From NCBI GenBank assembly GCA_030247555.1, contig JAOTSD010000013.1, positions 1 to 64,000 of the forward strand: 64,000 nucleotides of DNA, given 5' to 3'. The notes under the pieces are model-generated. The model saw only the letters and a program-made list of their open reading frames with translations, searched no databases and was not told where the DNA came from. The translations under genes and the position numbers were made by a program. This DNA is from Siculibacillus sp. Lineage in GTDB: Bacteria; Pseudomonadota; Alphaproteobacteria; Rhizobiales; Ancalomicrobiaceae. Positions within the stretch are counted from its first letter, which is position 1; each line of letters opens with the position of its first letter. Of this stretch, positions 34,583 to 46,882 are shown in pieces.

Positions 34583-34853
34583 GTTTCGCGCCACCCGGTA
34601 CGCCGTCTCCACCACCCCGGGTGATGCCGATCGGCAACGCTCGGGGCGGGGGGCGTCCGGCGTCCCGGAACGGCCCCGACCGAGACACGTTTCCACCACG
34701 TTCGCGCGGCCATTGATGATCGGGACGACCGGTCGCGCGCTCCGCCGCTGCGGGCCGGTCAACGTTTCGTTCACCACGTTCCTGAACCTCGGTTTAACCA
34801 CGCGACGTTAGGGTTACCGACGAGTATCGGGGATCTTCCGAAGGAGTTTTCGC

Positions 34854-35357
34854 ATGTGGAGTGAATTGGGTCTGATCCGCGGGGCGAAGTTCGCCGCCGT
34901 CCTCGCAACCTCGCTGACGTTGGCGGCCTGCGCCAGCCAGCAGGACAATGCCGCGGGCATGGGCGGCGCGGGTGGCGCGGGCGCCGCGACCCCGGGCAGT
35001 CAGCAGGACTTCGTCGTCAACGTCGGCGACCGCGTGTTCTTCACCGTCGACAGTTCCGATCTGACTTCCGAGGCCCGTTCCATCCTCGATCGCCAAGCCG
35101 TCTGGCTCGCCAAATACCCGCGCTACACCGTCACCGTCGAAGGTCACGCCGACGAACGCGGCACCCGCGAGTACAACATCGCCCTCGGCGCCCGCCGCTC
35201 GACCTCCGCCCGCGATTACCTGATCGCCCGCGGTGTCGCCTCGACCCGGTTGAAGACCATCTCCTACGGCAAGGAACGCCCGGTGGCGGTCTGCGACGCG
35301 GAGAACTGCTGGAATCAGAACCGCCGTGCCGTGACCGTGCTCAACGGCACCAACTGA
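34854..35357 (+). CDS. pal: Peptidoglycan-associated lipoprotein Pal
   Basis: A 167-residue lipoprotein. The lipobox LTLAAC gives acylated Cys26. A Gly-rich spacer is followed by the OmpA-like peptidoglycan-binding domain with VFFTVDSSDL, YTVTVEGHADERGTREYN and LGARRSTSARDYL. It anchors the outer membrane to peptidoglycan and is moved by TolB. GAAGGAG precedes the ATG. A 271-bp gap from tolB with AT-rich GTTTAACC and GTTAGGGTTA elements suggests that pal also has its own promoter, which would raise its level. Confidence 0.96.
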   Translation: MWSELGLIRGAKFAAVLATSLTLAACASQQDNAAGMGGAGGAGAATPGSQQDFVVNVGDRVFFTVDSSDLTSEARSILDRQAVWLAKYPRYTVTVEGHADERGTREYNIALGARRSTSARDYLIARGVASTRLKTISYGKERPVAVCDAENCWNQNRRAVTVLNGTN

Positions 35358-35387
35358 TCGCTGCCTCCGGGCCTCCCGCACGATCTG

Positions 35388-35419
35388 CCGAACGGCGTCC
35401 CGAGAGGGGCGCCGTTCGG
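35388..35419 (+). terminator. Terminator after pal
   Basis: A 14-bp stem (one G-U pair) closes a GAGA tetraloop, 30 bp past the pal stop. No T-run follows; the stem itself is very stable. It separates pal from cpoB. Confidence 0.65.
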
Positions 35420-35572
35420 CCATCGCCCCTACCGCGTGGCGACCCGGCTCGGCCGTCGCGACCGCGCCACCGCCACGACAAACTTTGGCCGAAACAACCG
35501 GGTCATGTTAGGACGATCCTCGTGCGGGACCCGCCCACGGACGTCCCCCGGAGGAAAGGAGCGTCGCCGCCG

Positions 35573-36637
35573 ATGGCTGATCGGACACACGCAAATCCAT
35601 GGTTCGGAGCGACCGTCGCCGGGTCGCCGCGCACCCGCTTCGACCGGATGCTCCGCTTCGCCGCCGCGATGGCGACGGCCTTCGTGCTCCTCGTCGGACG
35701 AGGCGTCGCGCCGGCCGAGGCTCAGGGCGGCTTCTTCGGCGGTTCCGACTCCGGCGACCGGCGCAACGCCGAACTGTCGCTGCGCATCAACCAGCTCGAG
35801 AACCAGATGCGCGGCCTCAACGGCCAGATCGAGCAGATGGCGCATCAGATCCACCAGTTGCAGGACGCGATGGGGCGGATGCAGAAAGACTACGAGTTCC
35901 GTCTGCAGGAACTCGAGAATGCCGCCGGCCGCGGCGCCAAGCCGCCGCAGAAGCGCTCCGAGGCGCCGCCGGAGGGAGGCGCCATGGCGACCGCCGGCCT
36001 CGCCACCCCCGAGGTCGCGGCGCGCTCCGCCGCGGCGCTGCCGACCGCGACGGCCCCGGCCGCCGCCCCGCGCGGCAATCCGCCGGCACCGCTCGGCCAG
36101 CTCTCCGCCACCGACCCGATCGGCAACCTGATCGGCGCCGCGCCGATGAACCTCGGCGCCCCCGGCACCGACGGCCGGGCCGCCACGGCACCACCCCCCG
36201 CCTCGGCTCCCATCCCCGGCGTCGATCCGCGCTGGTCCTCCGCCCAGCCGCCGGCCAACGCCCGCGACGAATACGACGCGGCCTACGGCTATGTTCTCAA
36301 CGGCGAATACGAGCTGGCCGAGGTGAGCTTCAAGACCTTCATCTCCAACCATCCGACCGACAAACGCATCGGCAGCGCCCAGTTCTGGCTCGGCGAGAGC
36401 TACTACGTGCGCTCGAAGAACAAGGAGGCGGCCGACGCCTTCCTCAAGAGCTACACCCAGTTCCCCGACGGTCCCAAGGCGCCGGACAGCCTCCTGAAGC
36501 TCGGCCTCTCTCTCGCCGCCCTCGGCGAGAAGAAGGCCGCCTGCACCACCTACGACGAACTGATCGTCAAGTACCCCAAGGCCTCGAAGGCCCTGCGTGA
36601 CCGCGCCCTGGCCGAGAAGACCCGTGCAAAATGCTGA
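35573..36637 (+). CDS. cpoB: Cell division coordinator CpoB (YbgF)
   Basis: A 354-residue periplasmic protein. A signal segment (MLRFAAAMATAFVLLVGRGVAPAEAQ, cleavage near AEA-QGG) is followed by an N-terminal trimerising coiled coil (LRINQLENQMRGLNGQIEQMAHQIHQLQ), a Pro/Ala-rich linker, and three C-terminal TPR repeats (DEYDAAYGYVLNGEYELAEVSFKTFI; AQFWLGESYYVRSKNKEAADAFLKSY; PDSLLKLGLSLAALGEKKAACTTYDEL). CpoB couples peptidoglycan synthesis to Tol-driven outer-membrane constriction. The start at 35573 follows GGAGGAAAGGAG; the GTG at 35522 is less likely. Confidence 0.92.
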   Translation: MADRTHANPWFGATVAGSPRTRFDRMLRFAAAMATAFVLLVGRGVAPAEAQGGFFGGSDSGDRRNAELSLRINQLENQMRGLNGQIEQMAHQIHQLQDAMGRMQKDYEFRLQELENAAGRGAKPPQKRSEAPPEGGAMATAGLATPEVAARSAAALPTATAPAAAPRGNPPAPLGQLSATDPIGNLIGAAPMNLGAPGTDGRAATAPPPASAPIPGVDPRWSSAQPPANARDEYDAAYGYVLNGEYELAEVSFKTFISNHPTDKRIGSAQFWLGESYYVRSKNKEAADAFLKSYTQFPDGPKAPDSLLKLGLSLAALGEKKAACTTYDELIVKYPKASKALRDRALAEKTRAKC

Positions 36638-37988
36638 GGACGCCCCCGTCTCGGACGCCGAGGCCGCGAAACTCTTCGCGCCGCTCCGAGATCGTGCCGG
36701 CTGCATCCTCGCCGTCTCCGGCGGACCCGACAGTTCCGCCCTCGCTCTGCTCTGGGCCCGTGCCCGCACCGCCGACCCGACGCTGCCGCCGGCCGTCGTC
36801 GTCACCGTCGATCATCGCCTGAGGCCGGAAGCGGCGTCCGAGGCGCGCGCCGTCGCCGCCCTCGCCACCCGCCTCGGCCTCGCCCACCGCACCGCCACCC
36901 GCAGCGGCGGCACCCTCGCCGCCAATCTCCAGGCCGAGGCACGTCGGGCACGCTACGATCTCCTCGTCGACATCGCCGAAGACCTCGGCTTCGACACGAT
37001 CGTCACCGCCCATCACGCCGAGGATCAGGCCGAGACCTTCCTCGCCCGGCTGGCGCGCGGCTCCGGGGTCATCGGCCTCGCCGCCATGGCGCGGTTCCGG
37101 ACGATCGACGGACTGCTGCTCGCCCGACCTTTCCTCGACCTGCCGCGCGCGCGCCTCGCCGCGACGCTCCGCGCCGCCGGCGAGGGCTGGATCGACGACC
37201 CCTCCAATCGCGACCCGCGCTTCGACCGTGTCCGTCTGCGCGCCGCCGCCCCTCTCCTCGCCGACCTCGGCCTGACCCGCGACCGCCTCGTCGCCACGGC
37301 CGAGGCGATGGCGGCGGAAGCCACCGAACTCGACCGGCGGTGCCGCGAACTGCTGAGCGGGCACGGACGCCTGCACCCCGGCGGCTGGATCTCGGTCTGC
37401 GCCCGTCAGTTCGCGCTGCGGGATCGCTCGACCCGCATCCGGCTGATCGGCCGCGCCATCCGCGCGGTCGGCGGCGCCGATCACGCGCCGCGACACACCG
37501 CCCTCGAGGATCTCGAGGCGGCCCTCACGGCGGGGGAAGCGAGGACGGCGACGGCGGCGCGCTCGCTCGGTCGATGCCGGATCGAAAGACGCGGTGGCCA
37601 CATCTGGATCTCCCCCGAGATCGGCCGGGGCGAGGGACGACGCCTCGATCTGGCGCCCGGCGAGCGTGGACGCTGGTGCGGACGCAGAGTGTGGTTGGCG
37701 GCGGGGGCTCCGGCCGCGGCGACCATCGCTCCGCTCGGCCGCGCCGGCCGGCTGGGATTGCGCGATGCCGATCCGTTCCACCATCTCGACACCGGCTGGC
37801 CAACACCTGCCGCCGTCGTGGTCGAATCCGCCGCAGCGATCTTCGTCGCCGGAGAACTGGTGGCCGCCCCCGGACTGAGCTACGACGTCGCCGGAACGGT
37901 GCGATGGTCCAACCTCGTCCGATTCGCCCCGCTCGAGACGGCCTTCGCCGACACCGGGGTCGGGAGCGACGACGACGGGGTCCGGTAA
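36624..37988 (+). CDS. tilS: tRNA(Ile)-lysidine synthetase TilS
   Basis: A 454-residue PP-loop ATPase. SGGPDSS (32-38) is the N-type PP-loop, and the HHAEDQAETFLARLARGSG and RPFLDLPRARL motifs follow, as does WIDDPSNRDPRFDRVRLR, all TilS signatures. It converts the wobble C34 of tRNA-Ile(CAU) to lysidine, which switches codon reading from AUG to AUA. The start is unsure: GTG at 36624 overlaps the cpoB stop by 14 bp, and GTG at 36597 would add 9 residues. It follows cpoB with overlap, the usual alphaproteobacterial order before ftsH. Confidence 0.9.
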   Translation: MQNAEDAPVSDAEAAKLFAPLRDRAGCILAVSGGPDSSALALLWARARTADPTLPPAVVVTVDHRLRPEAASEARAVAALATRLGLAHRTATRSGGTLAANLQAEARRARYDLLVDIAEDLGFDTIVTAHHAEDQAETFLARLARGSGVIGLAAMARFRTIDGLLLARPFLDLPRARLAATLRAAGEGWIDDPSNRDPRFDRVRLRAAAPLLADLGLTRDRLVATAEAMAAEATELDRRCRELLSGHGRLHPGGWISVCARQFALRDRSTRIRLIGRAIRAVGGADHAPRHTALEDLEAALTAGEARTATAARSLGRCRIERRGGHIWISPEIGRGEGRRLDLAPGERGRWCGRRVWLAAGAPAAATIAPLGRAGRLGLRDADPFHHLDTGWPTPAAVVVESAAAIFVAGELVAAPGLSYDVAGTVRWSNLVRFAPLETAFADTGVGSDDDGVR

Positions 37989-38028
37989 CGATTTCGTCAG
38001 AGTATCGGCCGCGCGGAGGCGCATCTCC

Positions 38029-38057
38029 TTGGCACGGGGCGGTGCGACACCTATCTT
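38029..38057 (+). promoter_or_regulatory. Candidate ftsH promoter
   Basis: TTGGCA (38029-38034), a 17-nt spacer and TATCTT (38052-38057) lie about 65 bp before the ftsH start. The CTTGGC and CCTATCT cores could also suit a heat-shock sigma factor, which would fit ftsH, but the sequence cannot decide between them. Confidence 0.4.
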
Positions 38058-38121
38058 CGTCGGTATGTGACGTGGGTCGGCCGGAAAGCACGCGTGCGCT
38101 CCCGCCGAGATGGGAAACCCG

Positions 38122-40050
<1,929 letters not shown>

Positions 40051-40075
40051 CGGGCACATCGAGACCCACGACGAC

Positions 40076-40104
40076 GAACGCCCGCGACGACCTCGCGGGC
40101 GTTC
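40076..40104 (+). terminator. Terminator after ftsH
   Basis: GAACGCCCGCG/CGCGGGCGTTC forms an 11-bp perfect stem with a 7-nt loop, followed by CGCTTTCG, 25 bp beyond the ftsH stop. Confidence 0.75.
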
Positions 40105-40333
40105 CGCTTTCGCCGCCCCCACCCGCCGGCGGGCGGTCGTGCCCTCCCGCGAACCGCCGTTCGCCGCATTCATCGGCCGTCCGCTCGTTTTCCGGCGACT
40201 ATTCGGGCAAAGTCGCCCCGGTTCGACCGAAAACCCCTTGTCCGGCGACTGGACTCGCCCTTGCATGGGGGAACGGGCGCGCGGGCCCGTGTCGGGGCTC
40301 GCCGAACCCGATTTGCCTGGGGGGCGAAACCAC

Positions 40334-41689
40334 ATGTCCGAACCGATGTCCGCCGTCGACGAACGGCTGCCTCTGCCGCGCCTTTCCGCGCTCGGCCTTC
40401 AACACGTCCTGGTGATGTACGCCGGCGCGGTGGCGGTGCCACTGATCATCGGCCGCGCGCTCAAACTGCCGCCGGAACAGGTGGCGATGTTGATCAGCGC
40501 CGATCTCTTCGCCGGCGGTCTCGTCACCCTGCTCCAGGCCTGGGGTGCGCCGGGGGTGGGCATCCGCCTGCCGGTGATGATGGGCGTCACCTTCGCCGCG
40601 GTCGGACCGATGGTCGCCATCGGCACCAACCCCGAACTCGGCCTCCTCGCCATCTACGGATCGGTGATCGTCTCCGGCCTCTTCGGTGTGCTGATCGCAC
40701 CTTTCGTGAGCAGGCTGCTGCCGCTCTTTCCGCCGGTGGTCACCGGCACGATCATCACCGTGATCGGCATCTCGCTGATGCGCGTCGGCGTCAACTGGGC
40801 GGCCGGCGGCGTCGGCAACCCGCAATACGGCTCGCCGCTCTATCTCGGCATGGCTCTGTTCGTGCTCATGGTGATCCTCGGCGTGACCCGATGGGGCCGC
40901 GGCTTCGTCGCCAACATCGCGGTGTTGATCGGCATCGTCGTCGGCTGCGTCGCCGCCGCCCTTCTCGGGCAGATGCACTTCGCCAAGGTGGCGGCGGCGC
41001 CGTGGTTCGGCATCATCATGCCCTTCCAGTTCGGTATGCCCGTCTTCGACATCGGTGCGATCATCACCATGTGCCTGGTGATGATCGTGGTGATGATCGA
41101 ATCGACCGGCATGTTCCTGGCGCTCGGCGAGATGACCGGCGCCAAGGTCGATACCGACCGGCTGACCAAGGGCCTGCGGGCCGACGGCCTCGGCACCTTC
41201 ATCGGCGGCGTCTTCAACACCTTTCCCTACACTTCGTTCTCGCAGAACGTCGGCCTCGTCGGCGTCACCGGGGTGCGCTCCCGTTGGGTGGCGGTCGCCG
41301 GCGGCGTCATCATGCTGGCTCTCGGCCTGATGCCCAAGCTCTCCGCCCTGGTCGAGGCGGTGCCGCAGTTCGTCCTCGGAGGCGCCGGGCTGTGCATGTT
41401 CGGCATGGTGGCGGCGACTGGCATCCGCATCCTCGCCGAGGTCGACTTCAAGGCGCAGCGCAACAACCTGCTGATCGTCGCCATCTCCATCGGCTTCGGC
41501 ATGATCCCGCTGGTGGCGCCGAAGTTCTTCGAGCACATGCCGAAGGCGCTGGGACCGCTGCTCGAATCCGGCATCCTCCTCGCCTCGATCGTCGCGGTGA
41601 TCCTCAACGCCTTCTTCAACGGCGTGAAGGGCGCCGAGGAGGCGCTGGCCGAGGCCACCGTCGCCGGTGAGGCGGCGGAACACGTCTGA
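40334..41689 (+). CDS. NCS2-family purine (xanthine/urate-type) permease
   Basis: A 451-residue nucleobase:cation symporter-2 protein. The start at 40334 follows a G-rich ribosome site (GGGGGG) by about 9 nt. The NAT signature is FSQNVGLVGVTGVRSR, and NTFPYTSFSQN before it is typical of xanthine/uric-acid permeases (XanP, UacT, PbuX) rather than uracil carriers. About 12-14 membrane helices are present. It sits between ftsH and glmM, which are adjacent in many relatives, and has its own terminator on each side, so it looks like an insertion into an otherwise conserved block. Confidence 0.87.
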   Translation: MSEPMSAVDERLPLPRLSALGLQHVLVMYAGAVAVPLIIGRALKLPPEQVAMLISADLFAGGLVTLLQAWGAPGVGIRLPVMMGVTFAAVGPMVAIGTNPELGLLAIYGSVIVSGLFGVLIAPFVSRLLPLFPPVVTGTIITVIGISLMRVGVNWAAGGVGNPQYGSPLYLGMALFVLMVILGVTRWGRGFVANIAVLIGIVVGCVAAALLGQMHFAKVAAAPWFGIIMPFQFGMPVFDIGAIITMCLVMIVVMIESTGMFLALGEMTGAKVDTDRLTKGLRADGLGTFIGGVFNTFPYTSFSQNVGLVGVTGVRSRWVAVAGGVIMLALGLMPKLSALVEAVPQFVLGGAGLCMFGMVAATGIRILAEVDFKAQRNNLLIVAISIGFGMIPLVAPKFFEHMPKALGPLLESGILLASIVAVILNAFFNGVKGAEEALAEATVAGEAAEHV

Positions 41690-41709
41690 GCGCCGCCGGG
41701 CCCGGAATT

Positions 41710-41739
41710 CGACCCGCCCGCGCCGACGCGGGCGGGTCG
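41710..41739 (+). terminator. Terminator after the purine permease
   Basis: CGACCCGCCCGCG/CGCGGGCGGGTCG, a 13-bp perfect stem with a CCGA loop, followed by TCGATTCT, 20 bp after the stop. Confidence 0.75.
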
Positions 41740-41856
41740 TCGATTCTGCGACTTCGCCTCGACGCCCCGCCGGTGCTATAGGGGTCGCCGAAGGTTGAGT
41801 GAGGCGGACCCGATGCGGCGATGCGCGGGTCGGCCGGATCGAAGGATCGAGACACG

Positions 41857-43209
<1,353 letters not shown>

Positions 43210-43240
43210 TCCCGACGCCTTCCTGCCCGCCCCGCTCACC

Positions 43241-43269
43241 CCGCCCGCCCGCCCCGCGCGGGCGGGCGG
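43241..43269 (+). terminator. Terminator after glmM
   Basis: CCGCCCGCCCG/CGGGCGGGCGG, an 11-bp GC-only stem with a 7-nt loop, 31 bp after the glmM stop. No T-run. Confidence 0.65.
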
Positions 43270-43344
43270 CGCCGGCGCGTGCCGCCGTCACGTCCGATCG
43301 CGCAAGAATTCGTTAAGGATATTTCTCGTGGTTAAAGAATACGG

Positions 43345-43359
43345 TTAAGCGGCCCTTAA
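43345..43359 (+). promoter_or_regulatory. CtrA-type binding site TTAA-N7-TTAA
   Basis: TTAA (43345-43348), seven bases and TTAA (43356-43359) match the full CtrA recognition pattern exactly. Two more TTAA tetramers lie upstream at 43313-43316 and 43332-43335. The cluster is 75-120 bp before the start of the first outer-membrane barrel gene, in a short AT-rich stretch. CtrA control is inferred from the motif and the taxonomic setting. Confidence 0.6.
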
Positions 43360-43434
43360 TGATTACCTGCGATGGTCTCCACGTTCCGGTCGGCACCCTC
43401 GGTCGATCGTCACGTTTCGAGTGGGAACATCGTC

Positions 43435-44289
43435 ATGCGCCATTTCCGTTTCCTGCTTCTCGCCTGCACCGCGGTCACGTTTTCGGGGCCGGTCGGCGCC
43501 GCCGACATGTCCTGGGGCGGCGGCCCGGCAGTGATCTCCGATGGGGATTCGATGGAAGAAGAGATCGGCTCCGGCTGGTACCTGCGTGGCGACATCGGTT
43601 GGGCCCGCGGCACCGAACCGAAGATCTCCTACAGCCACGCCTCCACCGTGATCTCCGATCCCAAGGTTTCCGATCGCGGAACCTTCGGCGGCGGCTTCGG
43701 CTACAAGTTCGACATGTTCCGCGCCGACCTCACGGTCGACTCGATCGCCCGGCGGCGGATCTCCTGGACCCGCAGCGCCGGCTGCTATGATTTCGCCTGC
43801 GGCACCGGCATCATGAACCATGGCCGGCAGTCCTTCACCACCTTCCTCGCCAACGCCTATGTCGATCTCGGCAACTGGGCCGGCATCACGCCCTATGTCG
43901 GCGCCGGCATCGGCGTCGCCTACGGCGGGACGAGCATCGTCGGCTACACCTCGCCGACCGTGACCTCGACGCTGCCGTCGGCCACCTATACCAATCTCTC
44001 TTTCGCCACCCCGGCTTCCAACCGCTTCTCTCTGGCCGCCGCCGGCATGGCGGGTGCGAGCTACACCATCGGCAGCGGCCTGATGCTCGATCTCGGCTAC
44101 CGCTTCCTGTGGGTCGACAACTCCCGATCCGGCACCACCAGCTATCGGTCGGTGACCGTCACCAACCCCGACGCTTCGGGCGCCGGTGGTGGAACGGTCG
44201 TCACCAATGCCCAGGGCAGTGGGCGGCTGCGCACCGAAGATAACGGCTTCCATCAGTTCCGGGTGGGCCTGCGCTACTTCGTGAACTGA
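43435..44289 (+). CDS. Outer-membrane beta-barrel protein (1)
   Basis: A 284-residue protein with a Sec signal (MRHFRFLLLACTAVTFSGPVGAADM, cleavage after GAA or AAD). The mature part begins with a short acidic linker, then GSGWYLRGDIGW, the entry strand shared by Hyphomicrobiales outer-membrane barrels of the Omp25/Omp31-like kind. Alternating-residue strands follow (FGGGFGYKF, TFLANAYVDLG, ITPYVGAGIGVAYGG, GMAGASYTIGSGLMLDLGYRFLW), ending in the C-terminal barrel signal FRVGLRYFVN. Two Cys (in GCYDFACG) may form a loop disulfide. The start at 43435 is preferred over 43372 because of the signal peptide. It is paralogous to the next gene. Confidence 0.85.
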   Translation: MRHFRFLLLACTAVTFSGPVGAADMSWGGGPAVISDGDSMEEEIGSGWYLRGDIGWARGTEPKISYSHASTVISDPKVSDRGTFGGGFGYKFDMFRADLTVDSIARRRISWTRSAGCYDFACGTGIMNHGRQSFTTFLANAYVDLGNWAGITPYVGAGIGVAYGGTSIVGYTSPTVTSTLPSATYTNLSFATPASNRFSLAAAGMAGASYTIGSGLMLDLGYRFLWVDNSRSGTTSYRSVTVTNPDASGAGGGTVVTNAQGSGRLRTEDNGFHQFRVGLRYFVN

Positions 44290-44401
44290 CGAGCTTCGAA
44301 CGTCTCGGCGGCCACGAAGACATGGCGCCGTCGAGATGAGGGCCACCGCGGATCGCCCGGGACGAACATGGTTGATCCAAACGAAACGAAGCGACGGGGC
44401 C

Positions 44402-44416
44402 TTTACGGGAAATTAA
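44402..44416 (+). promoter_or_regulatory. Near-consensus CtrA-type site upstream of the second barrel gene
   Basis: TTTA (44402-44405), seven bases and TTAA (44413-44416) followed by CC differ from the full CtrA pattern by one base. It lies about 85 bp before the start of the second barrel gene, a similar position to the site before the first. Motif-based inference. Confidence 0.45.
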
Positions 44417-44498
44417 CCACGATCGTGCTCCCATCGCCACGAGCACACGACCAAACGGGATCGTTTCCACGATCCGACGAGCAGACGGGATTGGACCC

Positions 44499-45365
44499 AT
44501 GACCAGGATCGCGACTCACCTCTTGGCCGGTATGGCCTTCCTCGGCCTCGCGGGGACCGCTCACGCGGCCGACGTCGGTGGTCCCTTCCGCGCCCCGAGC
44601 GTCATCCAGCCGATCGCCGAGGTCGGATCCTCCGGCGGCTGGTACCTGCGCGGCGACGTCGGCATCGGCATCAACGCGACGCCGAAATTCTCCTCGACCG
44701 GCACCGCCGGCATCGACGCCAACCCGACCGCCGCCTGGCTCGCCCGCGACATCGCCGACACGCCCTTCATCGGCGTCGGCGTCGGCTACCAGTTCACCGA
44801 TTACCTGCGCGGCGACATCACGGCCGAGTATCGCTCCGCCACCCGCTACCGCGCCAACGCCAGCTACCCTCGCGGCGTCGGCGACATCGCCTATCCCTAC
44901 TACGACGGCGACCTGCGCTCGACCGTCATCATGGCCAACGCCTATGCCGATCTCGGCAACTACAGCGGCCTGACGCCCTTCGTCGGCGTCGGTCTCGGCA
45001 TGGCCTACAACAAGACCGGCGATACCTATCAGCACACCTCCTTCCCCGCCTTCGGCACCTTCGCCGACGGCGTGCTGCCGGGATCGAGCAAGTGGAACGT
45101 CGCCTGGGCGCTGCACACCGGCGTCACCTGGGACGTCAATTCCCGCCTGAAGCTGGAGATGGGCTACTCCTACAAGAACCTCGGCCAGGTCGGCACGCGC
45201 GAACTGCGCTGCAACGAGGCCGGCGGCGTGGTGACCAACTGCAATGAGTGGCTGAAGCTCAAGAACCTCGCCACCAACGACCTGCGCATCGGCATGCGCT
45301 GGCTGCTCAACCCGGTCGAACCCAGGCCGATGGCCTATCCGGCCCCGGTGGTGGCCAAGTACTGA
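44499..45365 (+). CDS. Outer-membrane beta-barrel protein (2)
   Basis: A 288-residue paralogue of the preceding gene, with a signal peptide (MTRIATHLLAGMAFLGLAGTAHAAD, cleavage after AHA). GGWYLRGDVGIGIN corresponds to the first strand. Later strands include FIGVGVGYQFTDYLRGDITAEYR, VIMANAYADLGNYSGLTPFVGVGLGMAYN and AWALHTGVTWDVNSRLKLEMGYSYK. The barrel appears to end at LRIGMRWLLN, with a proline-rich tail of about 18 residues after it, unlike its neighbour. Two Cys (LRCNEAGGVVTNCNE) sit in one loop. It is probably a small outer-membrane structural protein or porin-like channel; the exact role is unknown. Confidence 0.85.
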   Translation: MTRIATHLLAGMAFLGLAGTAHAADVGGPFRAPSVIQPIAEVGSSGGWYLRGDVGIGINATPKFSSTGTAGIDANPTAAWLARDIADTPFIGVGVGYQFTDYLRGDITAEYRSATRYRANASYPRGVGDIAYPYYDGDLRSTVIMANAYADLGNYSGLTPFVGVGLGMAYNKTGDTYQHTSFPAFGTFADGVLPGSSKWNVAWALHTGVTWDVNSRLKLEMGYSYKNLGQVGTRELRCNEAGGVVTNCNEWLKLKNLATNDLRIGMRWLLNPVEPRPMAYPAPVVAKY

Positions 45366-45388
45366 GATCCCGATCCCGAGGGTACGAT

Positions 45389-45420
45389 CGAGGGCGCGGA
45401 ACGCGAGTTCCGCGCCCTCG
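45389..45420 (+). terminator. Terminator after the second barrel gene
   Basis: CGAGGGCGCGGAAC/GTTCCGCGCCCTCG, a 14-bp perfect stem with a GCGA tetraloop, 23 bp after the stop. No T-run. Confidence 0.7.
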
Positions 45421-45514
45421 GCGTTCGGAATCGGCCCCCGGCGGGTCACGGAGGCGGGTTTCGTCCGCCGACGAGCGACCAATTTTTCGCCCCGACCGCC
45501 ACTTCGTCATTGAT

Positions 45515-45592
45515 TCCCGCGCCGCTCGCCGCTACGAGCGACGGCGGGACACCCCTCCCCACCGAGGGGCGCCCATCTGAAAGGATGGTTCA
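45515..45592 (+). ncRNA. serC leader RNA motif
   Basis: Three stem-loops lie directly before serC: an irregular stem at 45515-45549 (two 6-bp helices with an internal loop), a 6-bp stem CCCCTC/GAGGGG at 45552-45569, and CCATC/GATGG at 45573-45588. The last encloses the ribosome site AAGGATGG, 4 nt before the ATG. Position and layout agree with the serC motif, a conserved alphaproteobacterial cis-regulatory RNA known upstream of serC-serA. The ligand is not established. Covariance scoring was not possible here, so the match is by position and architecture. Confidence 0.7.
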
Positions 45593-46759
<1,167 letters not shown>

Positions 46760-46774
46760 TCGCCGTTCCTCTCC

Positions 46775-46800
46775 CGGGGCGATCGTCGACGATCGCCCCG
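46775..46800 (+). terminator. Palindromic hairpin between serC and serA
   Basis: A perfect 26-bp palindrome (13-bp arms, no spacer) begins 16 bp after the serC stop and is followed by TCGCTCCC. It can fold as a hairpin with a 4-nt loop and may attenuate serA transcription or stabilise serC mRNA. Confidence 0.6.
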
Positions 46801-46882
46801 TCGCTCCCGACCCGACAAGTCCCGTGAGATGCCGCGCCGGCAGTCCGTTTCCGAGCGTGCATCTCGGCCACGAGGTGTTTCC

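Noticed and set aside
38029-38046. TGGCACGGGGCGGTGCG before ftsH considered as a sigma-54 promoter
   Set aside because: The GG and GC dinucleotides are 11 bases apart, not the required 10, and no enhancer-type activator gene is nearby.
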